Numbered from the stretch's first letter, positions 8,871 through 17,340 are shown. The stretch is DNA of 64,000 nucleotides from Aggregatilineales bacterium (GCA_029976025.1 JARKNX010000030.1:62001-126000), one strand, 5' to 3'. Numbers and translations are program-made. The notes: a model not told the origin generated them from the letters alone.

Positions 8871-9734
8871 ATGCGTATCGAGTTTCTGGGAACAGCCTCT
8901 GCGCTCCCCATCCCGCGTCCAACCTGCGATTGCCGCGTATGTTCGGAAGCGCGAGGGCGCGGCGTGCCGTACAGCCGCGGCGGGCCGTCGGTCTTCGTCC
9001 ACGGCCCGGACCTGCTCATTGACACGCCGGAAGATATCGATCCGGCGCTCAACCGGGCCGGGATCAGGCACATCGGCGCGATCACCTGGAGCCACTGGCA
9101 CCCCGATCACACCGCCGGCAGCCGGGTGGTGGAATCGCTGAATATGGACCTGTCCTGGCCGCCGCAGTATGTCTGTACGCCGGTGTACGTGCCGCAGGCA
9201 GTCCGCGCCGACTTCGATCGCTTTCACGGGCTGGCTGAGCGGCTGGCTTATCACGAGAAACTCGGCATTATCCGCGAACATATCATCCCGGAAGGCGGCT
9301 CGGTGACGCTGGACGGTGTGACTCTGGAGCCGCTGCGGCTGCCTGATCCGGCGATCAACGCCTGCGGCTTCATCCTGACGGAGGGGAGCACGCGCGTCCT
9401 GATCGTGCCGGATGAGATTCTGGGCTGGGAGCCGCCGGCGGACCTGGGGCACTTCAATCTGGCGGTGCTGCCGGCCGGAATCTTCGAGCTGCACCCGCTG
9501 ACCGGCGAGCGCCTGATTCCTGCTGAACATCCGATTCTGGAGCACGAGGCGACCTTCACCCAGGTGCTGGATATGGTCCGCGCTTTGCACGCCGACCGCG
9601 TGATCCTGACCCACCTGCTGGCGCATGACACCTCTTATGACGATCTGATGCAGGCCCAGCGCCGCCTGGGCCAGGAAGCGCCGGAACTGCGCCATGTCAT
9701 GTTCGCTTTTGATCGGCTGTCGGTGATGCCCTGA
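8871..9734 (+). CDS. PhnP-like MBL-fold metallohydrolase
   Basis: 287 residues. Although an in-frame ATG lies at 8862, the GGAGAGG ribosome-binding site at 8855-8861 touches it, so the ATG at 8871 (nine bases spacing) is preferred. The metal site signature SHWHPDHTAG (HxHxDH) is clear, with later ligand candidates ILTHLLAHD. The N-terminal TCDCRVCSEARG is the CxCxxC structural zinc motif seen in PhnP, the cyclic phosphodiesterase of phosphonate breakdown. No other phn genes are nearby, so the substrate may be another cyclic phosphate ester; the family call is firmer than the pathway. Confidence 0.85.
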   Translation: MRIEFLGTASALPIPRPTCDCRVCSEARGRGVPYSRGGPSVFVHGPDLLIDTPEDIDPALNRAGIRHIGAITWSHWHPDHTAGSRVVESLNMDLSWPPQYVCTPVYVPQAVRADFDRFHGLAERLAYHEKLGIIREHIIPEGGSVTLDGVTLEPLRLPDPAINACGFILTEGSTRVLIVPDEILGWEPPADLGHFNLAVLPAGIFELHPLTGERLIPAEHPILEHEATFTQVLDMVRALHADRVILTHLLAHDTSYDDLMQAQRRLGQEAPELRHVMFAFDRLSVMP

Positions 9735-9799
9735 CTGCACCGTCAGCGGCTGGAATAACGCACCGGCGGGAGCCGATTTCTCCAGAGGAGCAGGGAAGC

Positions 9800-10633
9800 G
9801 TGTCTGAGAGCGCGATTCACGATCACGTGATGCCCAGCAACGCCGTTGGCAGCGTGATGAACATCCGCGTGGTGACGCCGCCCGGCTACGACCCGGCTCA
9901 CACGTACCCGGTGGTGTACCTGCTGCACCTGTGGGGGCGGGATGAGCGCTTCTGGACGGACCGACTGGCCGCGCATGTCCGGCTGGCGGAAGGGGTGCGG
10001 GCGGGCGCGCTGCCGCCGATGATCCTGGCTATGCCGGGCGGACACAAGAGCTTTTACCTCAATGCCGCCGACCCGCCGGGCATTATCTGGGAAGATTCGC
10101 CGTACAATGATGCGGCGGAGTACTACTTTGACGGCTTCGATCAGTACGGCAATTACGGCGATTACTTGCTCAAAGAGGCCATCCCCTTCGTGGAGGAGCG
10201 GTATCCGGTGCGGCAGGATCGCGCGGGCCGGGCTATCGGCGGGCTGAGCATGGGTGGGGCCGGGGCGGCTGTCCACGCCTTCACCGATCCGGGCCGCTTC
10301 AGCGCCGTGGGTATGCACGGCCCGGCGGTATTTTACGACCCGGACGGGCCTGGCGCGCCGCCCTGGATATTCGGCATCGACGACGAGGCGGCTTTCGCCG
10401 GGCGCGACCCGCTGCATCTCGCCGGACGATTCGTCACACCGGATACCCAGCCGCGCGTCTGGATCGACTGCGGCTGGGAGGACCCGCTGCGGACCAGCAT
10501 CGAGCATCTCCACCGGGCGCTGCTGGCGCAGGGGCTGATTCACGACTATCACCTGTGGCCGGGCGGGCATGACGGTGCATATTGGGCCGGACATGTGGCC
10601 GAATACCTGACCTTTTACGCGCGGGAGTGGTAG
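9800..10633 (+). CDS. Alpha/beta-hydrolase, esterase D / putative esterase family
   Basis: 277 residues, GTG start at 9800 preceded by an AGGAGCAGGGA purine stretch. The opening VVTPPGYDPAHTYPVVYLLH is the strand order typical of the putative-esterase family. The nucleophile elbow is AIGGLSMGGAGA (Ser in GLSMG), a likely acid is in WIDCGWEDP, and the catalytic His is in LWPGGHDGAYW. There is no signal peptide, so it is probably cytoplasmic. Family members include S-formylglutathione hydrolases, ferulate-type esterases and mycolyltransferase-like enzymes; substrate not determinable. It lies 65 bases downstream of the metallohydrolase. Confidence 0.85.
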   Translation: MSESAIHDHVMPSNAVGSVMNIRVVTPPGYDPAHTYPVVYLLHLWGRDERFWTDRLAAHVRLAEGVRAGALPPMILAMPGGHKSFYLNAADPPGIIWEDSPYNDAAEYYFDGFDQYGNYGDYLLKEAIPFVEERYPVRQDRAGRAIGGLSMGGAGAAVHAFTDPGRFSAVGMHGPAVFYDPDGPGAPPWIFGIDDEAAFAGRDPLHLAGRFVTPDTQPRVWIDCGWEDPLRTSIEHLHRALLAQGLIHDYHLWPGGHDGAYWAGHVAEYLTFYAREW

Positions 10634-10679
10634 CCCGATCTGGCGTGGCGCTGCCGGATCGGCGTGGTGAAAAAGACTT

Positions 10680-11870
10680 ATGCGTGACACGCATACTTTG
10701 CTCCGGATCGTGTTGCTGGCGGCCTGCCTGACGGGGGTCGGGATCGGCCGGGCGCAGCCGCCCGGACCCGCCCCGGCGGCGCTGCCGCAGTTCGGCCAGA
10801 TCGAGGAGCGGTGCGGGGCCGGCGTCGCGCCGCGCGGGCCAGATTTCGCCGCCAGCGGCCTGATCCTGACCGCGTTCTCCCGTGACGCGCTCTGGGTGGT
10901 GGATCTCGATCGCGGCTCCCGTTACCCGCTGCCGGAGACCCGCCCCTGCGGCCAGACCTGCCGCCCCTCGCCCGACCGGCGCTGGCTGCTCTATGTCTCG
11001 CCGGAGACGGCGACCTACTGGATGATGCGGGCCGACGGCACCGGGCGCACGCCGGCCTTCCCCTATTACGTGAGCGAGCTGGACTGGTGGGACGCCGAAC
11101 ACTGGCTGGCCTGGCCGACGGCGGGCCTGCCCGGCATCTACCCGATCGGGACTCCGGCGACAGAAGCGACCCCCGTCCGCCTGAACGCCTTCGAGGTGTA
11201 TTCGGTACAGCCGGGCGGCTACCACGGCCTGCGCATAGCCGCCGATGAAGAAGGGCGCCCGCTGCTGGAGCTGACAAATCTGCAGGACGGCGAATCGCTG
11301 GCGCTGACGGAGGTGCGCCCCGGGTTCGGCGCGGCTGACTGGTCCCCTGACGGGACACGCCTGGTCTATACCGGAGCAGGGGCGCATGACGAGTCCGCTG
11401 GCCTGAACGGCGCCGAGCTTTTTCTGGTTGATCTGGCCGGGGAGCCGGAGCCGGCCCGGCTGACCGATCTGGCTGCCGCCTACGGCGCAGTATATATCCG
11501 CGGCAAGAACGCGCGGCACGCTGTGAGCTGGTCGCTGGATGGGCGTTACCTGGCCTTCTGGGTGCTGGAGGCGACCGACCTGGACCTCGCGGCTGATCCC
11601 GGCCCCGCCACCATCCATATCCTGGATACGCAGACCGGCCTGACTGTCCTGTACTGCGGCCTGACCGCCAGCCCGGGCGGGCTGACCCTGCCGGAACTGG
11701 TCTGGTCGCCGGATGGTCGCTATCTGGCCTTCGGGCTGGATGAAGCCGGGGACGGCCGCCCGCCCATCCTGTACGCCCTGGACACGGTGACTGGCGATTT
11801 CACCGAGGTGACTGAAGGGATGTACGCCGCCAACGGGACTTACGACCCGGTCATGTGGGCAGCCCGGTAG
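10680..11870 (+). CDS. Exported TolB/WD40-like beta-propeller protein
   Basis: 396 residues. An N-terminal Sec signal peptide (RIVLLAACLTGVGIGRAQ, cleavage probably after the Ala) is followed by a Pro/Ala-rich stretch. The body has repeated propeller-blade signatures of the S-PDG type: CRPSPDRRWLLYVS, AADWSPDGTRLVYTG, VSWSLDGRYLAFWV and LVWSPDGRYLAFGL. This pattern is typical of TolB-like or WD40-like periplasmic or cell-surface proteins that bind proteins or sugars. There are no catalytic residues to name. The lack of a Cys after the signal argues against a lipoprotein. Confidence 0.75.
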   Translation: MRDTHTLLRIVLLAACLTGVGIGRAQPPGPAPAALPQFGQIEERCGAGVAPRGPDFAASGLILTAFSRDALWVVDLDRGSRYPLPETRPCGQTCRPSPDRRWLLYVSPETATYWMMRADGTGRTPAFPYYVSELDWWDAEHWLAWPTAGLPGIYPIGTPATEATPVRLNAFEVYSVQPGGYHGLRIAADEEGRPLLELTNLQDGESLALTEVRPGFGAADWSPDGTRLVYTGAGAHDESAGLNGAELFLVDLAGEPEPARLTDLAAAYGAVYIRGKNARHAVSWSLDGRYLAFWVLEATDLDLAADPGPATIHILDTQTGLTVLYCGLTASPGGLTLPELVWSPDGRYLAFGLDEAGDGRPPILYALDTVTGDFTEVTEGMYAANGTYDPVMWAAR

Positions 11871-11927
11871 GGGATAAGCGCCGGGAACGAGGAACAGCGA
11901 TCTTCACGCCCGGCTGCCTGAAACGAA

Positions 11928-11957
11928 AGGCATCAAGGGCGGCGTCCCCTGATGCCT
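11928..11957 (-). terminator. Hairpin terminator between convergent genes
   Basis: AGGCATCA at 11928-11935 pairs with TGATGCCT at 11950-11957, and after one mismatch GGG pairs with CCC. On the minus strand the hairpin is followed by TTTCGTTT, so it should end transcription of the leftward signalling operon; it may also stop the rightward propeller gene. Confidence 0.55.
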
Positions 11958-12000
11958 CTTCTCCTCCCCGTCCGTCAAGACGGTTAACTGACAGCGATGA

Positions 12001-12885
12001 TCAGGGCTGTCCGCCTGACCTCCCGGCCGGCTGGCGCGCGCGGACGATGGCTTCTTTGAGCGCTTCGGTATCTTCGAACGGCCCGGCGATATCCTCAACT
12101 GCGCCGGTGCTCAGCGTGAGGGTCCCGGCTTCCGTTTCCTGCCTGGCCCTGTCGCGATCCCGGAGCGGGTAGAAATACTCCATTGACTGGCGGAGGCGCA
12201 CTTCAATTCGCTCGCGGAGGGCCGAAGCGCGGTCTCTGCCGCAGATGATGGCAAAGTCGCTCTGGTCCAGATGGCCGATGAAGTCGTTTTCGCTCCCGCC
12301 CTCGCGCACGGCGTTGTTAATCATCAGGCTGATCGCCCGCAGCACATCATCCGAGGCGACGAAGCCGTACTTCTCGCGGAAGTCGTCCAGCCCATCAATC
12401 CGGATCGATAACACGGACCAGCCGTCTTCGTACAGCAGCTTGCCCAGCCGCTCCTCGACCAGCTGGCTTTCGGGCATACCGGTGACCGGGTTGGACAGGG
12501 GGAGCTGGGCGGCCCGCTGAAGGGCGTTGCGCACGCGCAGCCGCAACTCCTGGATATCGAACGGCTTGGTGATGTAATCCACCACGCCCAGCTCCAGCCC
12601 TTGCAGCTTATCCGTGCGGTCGCGTTTTTCGGTCAGGAAGATGACGGGGATATCCTGTGTCCGGCGCTGGGAACGCAGCCGGCGGCAGACTTCGTAGCCG
12701 TCAATGTCCGGCAGTCGGATATCGAGGACGACCAGATCGGGCGCGGATTCCTGACCGATGCGGATGGCATCTTCGCCCCAGGCTGCTGTCAGCACGTCAT
12801 ATCCCTGCACGCTGAAATAGGCTTCCAGCATCTTAGCCAGGTCGAAGTCGTCTTCGACAATCAGGATTCGCTGTGTGTCGGTCAA
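12001..12885 (-). CDS. Response regulator: receiver plus degenerate GGDEF domain
   Basis: 294 residues if started at TTG 12885, which has AAAGGGG five bases upstream and puts ILIVEDD close to the N-terminus as in other receivers. Receiver residues are EDD (11-13), phospho-acceptor D55 in LVVLDIRLPD, T85 and K107 in ITKPFD. After a linker, SNPVTGMPESQLVEERL corresponds to the DPLTGLPN start of GGDEF domains, but the active-site loop reads HLDQSDF instead of GGDEF, so diguanylate cyclase activity is unlikely. It is the last gene of a leftward cluster with V4R and roadblock genes. No cognate kinase is encoded nearby. Confidence 0.8.
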   Translation of the reverse strand: MTDTQRILIVEDDFDLAKMLEAYFSVQGYDVLTAAWGEDAIRIGQESAPDLVVLDIRLPDIDGYEVCRRLRSQRRTQDIPVIFLTEKRDRTDKLQGLELGVVDYITKPFDIQELRLRVRNALQRAAQLPLSNPVTGMPESQLVEERLGKLLYEDGWSVLSIRIDGLDDFREKYGFVASDDVLRAISLMINNAVREGGSENDFIGHLDQSDFAIICGRDRASALRERIEVRLRQSMEYFYPLRDRDRARQETEAGTLTLSTGAVEDIAGPFEDTEALKEAIVRARQPAGRSGGQP

Positions 12886-12952
12886 CGCTACCCCTTTGAT
12901 GGTTGGTTGTGGTTGAGCCAGACAGAAGTTTGGCGCGGCAGCACGCCGCCGC

Positions 12953-13588
12953 CTAGCCGATCGGCTCCTTGTAGATGATAAAGACGCAGTGCTGATCGCC
13001 CTTGGCGATGCACTCCTCTTCATACACGCGGAACTCGTGACCGCCGCTCACCCAGCGCAGCCCTTCCTGCAGGAGGCCGACGGCAGCGTGGCAAATCGGC
13101 TTGTCGGTCGTGCGATTGAAGCAAACCGGGCAGGTATCGCGGATGTAATACCTGAAGTGGTCACCGTGGTCTTCGACATCGCTCTTCTGGTCGCTAAACT
13201 GGCTGAAGATGGCGGCCATAGCTGGCAGCCCCATCTTGAGCTTGGCCGGCAGGGGCAGCACCTTGAAGGCCATGTCACCTACGCCGGCGAGCGCTCCGAA
13301 GTTCTTCAGCCCCTGGCTGAAGCAGGCGCGGCCCGCCCGCAAAGCCAGCCCGCGCCCGCCGCGCGGCCCGTACATATCCTCCAGGCCGAGGTTGAGCGCC
13401 GTGAATTCGGCGAAGTCAAATTCCTTATCGAGGTTGTCCGGGGGGTAATTGCCGATATAGTGCCCCAGGCCGGCCAGGTTGAGTACGGCATTCAACCCGT
13501 TACTCCCCATCACATCTTCCATCGCTTCGATGTAGATGCGGGCGATTTTGTTGGGGTAATACAGGCCGCTTTTCGTCTCAATCGGCAC
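12953..13588 (-). CDS. V4R (4-vinyl reductase) domain protein
   Basis: 211 residues, GTG start with TAGGAGG just upstream. The C-terminal half carries the V4R pattern: a Cys-containing YYIRDTCPVCFNRTTDKPIC segment, CHAAVGLLQEGLRWVSG and a closing YEEECIAKGDQHCVFII, the last being the classical C-x-A-x-G-x-x-x-C signature. V4R domains bind small hydrophobic ligands or metals and are often sensory inputs. The N-terminal half (MEDVMGSNGLNAVLNLAGL, then YPPDNLDKEFDFAEF) matches the extended V4R family. Placed between roadblock and response regulator genes, it is a plausible sensor of that pathway. Confidence 0.8.
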   Translation of the reverse strand: MPIETKSGLYYPNKIARIYIEAMEDVMGSNGLNAVLNLAGLGHYIGNYPPDNLDKEFDFAEFTALNLGLEDMYGPRGGRGLALRAGRACFSQGLKNFGALAGVGDMAFKVLPLPAKLKMGLPAMAAIFSQFSDQKSDVEDHGDHFRYYIRDTCPVCFNRTTDKPICHAAVGLLQEGLRWVSGGHEFRVYEEECIAKGDQHCVFIIYKEPIG

Positions 13589-13625
13589 GCCAGCCTCCTA
13601 GATTTCACAAGTGCCGTGGCGACAA

Positions 13626-13997
13626 TCAGACAAGTTTTTCCAGCTCGCTGACTGTGCGGCTCATATCGAGGAAAATCAGGCCGAGCTTGGCCTGCTGGCG
13701 GGCCAGAACAGTGAGCACGGCTTCTTCGCCGATTGACTGAAGAATGACATACCCCCGTTCGCCCTTGACGTACACCTGCTCCAGCCGCCCGCGCCCCAGC
13801 TCGCCGGCGATACGCTCCCCCAGCGAGATCATGGCTGCGGACATAGCCGAAACGCGGTCTTCCTCAATGTTAGCCGGGAGAGAGGATGCCATGCTGAGGC
13901 CATCCACGCTGACAACGGCTGCCGCCTCGACATCCGCCGAACTGGCCTGAAGATCCCGCAGACGCTCACCGAGTTGTTCTGTGCGTGTCTTGGCCAA
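13626..13997 (-). CDS. Roadblock/LC7 domain protein
   Basis: 123 residues from TTG 13997, chosen because GGAGGAGG lies six bases upstream and the longer upstream frame is not coding in character. A single roadblock/LC7 domain fills the protein: LGERLRDLQASSADVEAAAV, VSVDGLSMASSLP, ISLGERIAGELGRG and ERGYVILQSIGEEAVLTVL. Bacterial relatives include MglB, the GTPase-activating partner of the small GTPase MglA. No small GTPase gene is visible next to it. It is the first gene of the leftward cluster roadblock, V4R, response regulator. Confidence 0.85.
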   Translation of the reverse strand: MAKTRTEQLGERLRDLQASSADVEAAAVVSVDGLSMASSLPANIEEDRVSAMSAAMISLGERIAGELGRGRLEQVYVKGERGYVILQSIGEEAVLTVLARQQAKLGLIFLDMSRTVSELEKLV

Positions 13998-14039
13998 GAT
14001 AGGCCTCCTCCAGAGAATGACATAAGAACTGAATTGAAA

Positions 14040-14056
14040 CGGCAGATAATCTGCCG
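14040..14056. promoter_or_regulatory. Perfect 17-bp palindrome upstream of the roadblock operon
   Basis: CGGCAGATAATCTGCCG at 14040-14056 is an exact palindrome about a central base, 43 bases before the roadblock TTG start. It could be a regulator binding site or a 7-bp leader hairpin. The remaining gap to 14326 (about 330 bases in all between the divergent genes) contains GATAAT-like minus-strand hexamers near 14112 but no convincing -35, and no other gene. Confidence 0.5.
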
Positions 14057-14326
14057 GTGAACGAGGCTGTGGGACGGGCTGCTGCTGATTGCGCAGCGGT
14101 GTGTCTGGCGTATTATCACAGGCCAGAGGACGCTGATAAACCGCTATCCTCTCCTGGTTATTGGGCCGCCGGACAGAGCTGGCCCGGATCACATGAATCC
14201 TCGTTGGCGGTACTGTAGCACAGGGCAGAATCCTTGTCAAGCGAGGGTGAAGCAGGGCCTTGCTACGGGCCTGATCGCGCGTTTTCCTTGCGGTTGTGGC
14301 TACCTTTCAGGTATGCTGGAGGGTAT

Positions 14327-15349
14327 ATGAAACCAGCAACTCAGATCATCACCATCCTGTGTCTGGGAGGGCTGTGCGCCCTGGCGGCCGGATGCAGCGG
14401 CGTAGTGGAGCCGGTCTTGCCGACGCCGGGGACCGCCCTGACGAATGTCGCGCTGACCGCCGGCGCTCCGCAGCCCAGCCCGACTGTCGCGCCGCCCACT
14501 GCCACTGCCACGCCGACCTCGCCGCCCGCTACGGCGACCGGCGGCGCTACAGCTACGTCTATCCTCGGCGCGACTCAGACGCCGCTCCCCGAACTAGAGA
14601 CGGCCACGCCGCGCCCTAACCCGAACGCCCCGCGCATTGAGCTTTTCACCGCGGACCCGGCTTACGTTTACCCCGGCGACCGGCTGACGCTGTTCTGGTC
14701 CATTCGCGGGGCGGACCGCGCCGCGCTTTACCGGCTGGATAACACGGGCCAGCGCAACCGGCTGTGGAATGTGGAGCCGAGCGGCTCGCTGGTCGTGAAT
14801 ACCGAGCGCGCCGACCGGGGGGTGGCCGAGTTTCTGCTGACCGTTGATAACGGACGTTACTACGTGGAGCAGCTTTTGCAGGTCCCTTTGCTGTGCGCCA
14901 GCCCCTGGTTCTTTTCCCCGGAGCCGCAGGATTGCCCCTCCGGCACGGCGCAGGAAAGCACGCATATCGAGCAGGTTTTCGAGGGCGGGCGGATGATCTA
15001 CGTTGAAGCCGAGGATCGGGTATACGCGCTGTTTTCCGATGGGCGCGACCCGGCCTGGACTTCCTTCCCGAACCGGTACGTGGGCGGGAGCACGCCGGAC
15101 GAGGACGCCAATTTCGTCCCGCCGCCGGACCGCTTCCAGCCGATTCGCATTCTGGGGGTGATCTGGCGGGCCAGCGACATTGTCCGCAACCGGCTGGGGC
15201 TGGGGCTGGCGCCGGAGACGACATACGAAGGCGCCCTGCAGACTGTCCGCGAGAACACGGGCGAGACGATTTACCTGCGCAGCGCCCACGGCAGCATCAT
15301 CCAGCTCAACCCGCATGGCGAAAGCTGGGGGATCATCGCCGCGCCGTAA
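14327..15349 (+). CDS. Lipoprotein with Thr/Pro-rich linker
   Basis: 340 residues from ATG 14327 (GGAGG four bases upstream; the frame continues upstream but is not coding in character). The N-terminus is a lipoprotein signal, ITILCLGGLCALAAGC, with the lipidated Cys in LAAGC. A Thr/Ala/Pro-rich stretch follows (about residues 45-100), then an Ig-like opening (IELFTADPAYVYPGDRLTL, then WSIRGADRAALYRLD). The rest, with CASPWFFSPEPQDCPSG and LYLRSAHGSIIQLNP-like segments, is not a family I recognise. It should sit on the outer face of the membrane. Converges with the repeat protein gene across a shared terminator. Confidence 0.75.
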   Translation: MKPATQIITILCLGGLCALAAGCSGVVEPVLPTPGTALTNVALTAGAPQPSPTVAPPTATATPTSPPATATGGATATSILGATQTPLPELETATPRPNPNAPRIELFTADPAYVYPGDRLTLFWSIRGADRAALYRLDNTGQRNRLWNVEPSGSLVVNTERADRGVAEFLLTVDNGRYYVEQLLQVPLLCASPWFFSPEPQDCPSGTAQESTHIEQVFEGGRMIYVEAEDRVYALFSDGRDPAWTSFPNRYVGGSTPDEDANFVPPPDRFQPIRILGVIWRASDIVRNRLGLGLAPETTYEGALQTVRENTGETIYLRSAHGSIIQLNPHGESWGIIAAP

Positions 15350-15415
15350 CGAGCGCCGCCCGGGTGGGGCGGAACACAGCGGCGCAGCAGGCAGCCGCTC
15401 ATCCGCTGTAACAGA

Positions 15416-15442
15416 ACAGGGGAGCCAGCCCGGCTCCCCTGT
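15416..15442. terminator. Hairpin between convergent genes
   Basis: ACAGGGGAGCC at 15416-15426 pairs perfectly with GGCTCCCCTGT at 15432-15442 around a 5-base loop. There is no long T tract on either side, but its place between two convergent stops supports a shared bidirectional terminator. Confidence 0.55.
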
Positions 15443-15468
15443 GTGATTCCTGGCGCGGAGGCCCCCGT

Positions 15469-17313
15469 TTACGGGGGGCCGGTGACGCCGCGCAGCGTCG
15501 GATCGCTGACCCAGATCTCGTTGGCGAAGAAGGAGGCGCTGGTCAGGATGAAGGAGTTGCTATAGCCGTACGGAAGCTCGAACACCGGGAACGGGCCGAT
15601 GACGTTCACGATGGGCAGGGGCATGCCGGCGGCGTTGTACACCATCTGCACCGGCTCGCAGCCCACCCCGACCGCGGCGCACAGCTCCAGCCGTACCAGC
15701 ACGGTCCGGGTCTCTGGCCTGTCCTGATCGTAGAAGATGTTGACCTGATTCCACGGCACCAGCACCAGATTGTCAAAGCCCGGTGGCGGGCCGCCCGGCG
15801 CACCGCCAGGCGTCGGCGTCGGCGCCATGCCGGTGGGCGTGGGGGTGGGGCCGGGGCCGGAACACCATTCGGCAAAACAGTAGGTCTCCGGGATCACCCC
15901 TTGCAGGGTGGGCAGGCGGTAGTAACGCTCCTCCGGCAGGGTGGTCCACTGGTATGAGACGTAAACGGCGAAGTTGTCCCCAACGACGTACATCATGGTG
16001 CTGTCGCCGAAGTTGCGATACCACGTCTCGAATGGCACGCCGCGCGGCATGATGCCCATATACTGAAGCGCGCCAACGTCGAGGTAGGCGAAGGCCAGGT
16101 CCGATTGAGCCACGGGCCGCCCGGACGCACCAACGACGCCGGCGATCTCTTCTTCACTGAGACGCTCTGGATCGCTTTCGGCGAAGGCATTGACATTGGC
16201 GGCCAGGGCGCGGCAGTATTCCTCCGTTGTGGGCGCGCTGATGGTCGGTATCTCGTAGCGGTAGTACTGGCCCAACAGCACGATCAGGCTCTGGGTATCG
16301 CTCGGGCAGGCGGTCAGCGCGTCGCCGAAGCCCTGCGTGCCTGACCACCCCTCCGGCCGCCCGTTAATCAAATGATCTTCGCGCCCGACCAGGGTCAGGT
16401 CAGCCAGCAGCTCCAGATCGTGGCGCAGGTTGCGGGCGCCGATATCCGGGCTGCGCCCGACCGTCCCGATCCACTGCGGCGGGCGGTTGTCTTCGCCGAA
16501 CTTGTCGGTGGCGACCAGCTCGATATCGTACAGCAGGTCCTGGGCCATCTCGTTAGAGTCCAGCGTCATCGTGTTCCGGTAGCCTTGCGGAGCCTTGCCC
16601 AGGCCGTACAATTCGTCCGTCAGGCGGTTCAGGTCGCCCCGGATGTTGCTGAGCAGCAGGGGGACATCCCCTTCCACCAGCGTGACGCCCTGCCGGACCA
16701 GATAGTCCTGAGCCTCGCCGACAGCCGCCCGACAGTAGTCGAGCACAGTCTCCGGCGAGGTAGGCGTGAACTCGAAAGTGCGCTTCATGTAATCAAGCAG
16801 ATTCTGGGTGGCGATAGGGCAGGAGTAAAGCGCCGGAGCGCCGAGCCAGTCTTCAGGGCGGTGGCCGCTGCCAAAGGCCAGGTCGGCCAGCAGCTCCAGA
16901 TCGTGGCGCAGGTTGCGGGCGATACGGTCGGGAGTCGGGCTGGTCGCGCCCGCCCAGTCCGGGGGGCGCGCGCCTTTTTCGCCGGCGATCTTATCGGCCT
17001 GCAGTTCCAGGTCCAGCCAGACATCGCCCAGGAGCGACGGGCTGGCCGGGTTGGCGTTGCCGTTCCAGCCTTCCGGGCGGATGCCCGTCCCGTTATATTC
17101 GTCAGCCAGCAGCTCGAGATCCAGGCGGACGTTCAGCACGAACGCGCCCAGATCGGTTGTCGGGGTAACGGGCTGGTCCCCTTCGCCAGAACCTTGCAGC
17201 AGCGGCCCGGCCTGGACGGCGGTGAGCGCTACCGTGAAGAACGGCGCGGCGACCAGCAGCCCCAGAATCAGATATGGCAACAAGCGGCGCACGGCGTTGG
17301 CTCCTTCACTCAC
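15469..17313 (-). CDS. Membrane-anchored protein with a duplicated 27-residue repeat module
   Basis: 614 residues from GTG 17313 (a TTG at 17355 would give 628, but a TATAAT lies between them). A hydrophobic anchor, RRLLPYLILGLLVAAPFF, is followed by an extracytoplasmic body. Six copies of a motif like NLRHDLELLADxxxGxxRPxxW occur at residues about 58-84, 95-121, 131-157, 221-247, 256-282 and 293-324. Each set of three is followed by a related Cys element (CPxxTQ, then YCRA), so the protein holds two units of roughly 150 residues. A Pro/Thr/Gly-rich linker (GPTPTPTGMAPTPTPGG) leads to a beta-rich C-terminal domain. I do not recognise the family. Confidence 0.75.
   Translation of the reverse strand: MSEGANAVRRLLPYLILGLLVAAPFFTVALTAVQAGPLLQGSGEGDQPVTPTTDLGAFVLNVRLDLELLADEYNGTGIRPEGWNGNANPASPSLLGDVWLDLELQADKIAGEKGARPPDWAGATSPTPDRIARNLRHDLELLADLAFGSGHRPEDWLGAPALYSCPIATQNLLDYMKRTFEFTPTSPETVLDYCRAAVGEAQDYLVRQGVTLVEGDVPLLLSNIRGDLNRLTDELYGLGKAPQGYRNTMTLDSNEMAQDLLYDIELVATDKFGEDNRPPQWIGTVGRSPDIGARNLRHDLELLADLTLVGREDHLINGRPEGWSGTQGFGDALTACPSDTQSLIVLLGQYYRYEIPTISAPTTEEYCRALAANVNAFAESDPERLSEEEIAGVVGASGRPVAQSDLAFAYLDVGALQYMGIMPRGVPFETWYRNFGDSTMMYVVGDNFAVYVSYQWTTLPEERYYRLPTLQGVIPETYCFAEWCSGPGPTPTPTGMAPTPTPGGAPGGPPPGFDNLVLVPWNQVNIFYDQDRPETRTVLVRLELCAAVGVGCEPVQMVYNAAGMPLPIVNVIGPFPVFELPYGYSNSFILTSASFFANEIWVSDPTLRGVTGPP
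16180..17142 (-). repeat. Protein-level repeat region: two modules of three DLELLAD motifs
   Basis: Coding repeat inside the preceding gene. Motif cores are RLDLELLADEYNGTG, WLDLELQADKIAGEKG, RHDLELLADLAFGSG, RGDLNRLTDELYGLG, LYDIELVATDKFGEDN and RHDLELLADLTLVG, each followed by a Pro and an aromatic residue 5-12 positions later (RPEGW, RPPDW-like). A CPIATQNLL...DYCRA element closes the first trio and CPSDTQSLI...EYCRA the second. Confidence 0.75.
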
Positions 17314-17334
17314 AAAAGCCCCGTCCTGCTCATC

Positions 17335-17340
17335 ATTATA
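17335..17340 (-). promoter_or_regulatory. TATAAT -10 box upstream of the repeat protein
   Basis: A perfect minus-strand TATAAT lies 21 bases before the preferred GTG start. No good -35 hexamer is seen 16-18 bases upstream, so the promoter call is tentative, but it supports the shorter start. Confidence 0.35.

Noticed and set aside
14288-14317. TTGCGG-N18-TATGCT as promoter of the lipoprotein gene
   Set aside because: It would start transcription within a few bases of the ATG while a ribosome-binding site overlaps the -10, so the reading is inconsistent.
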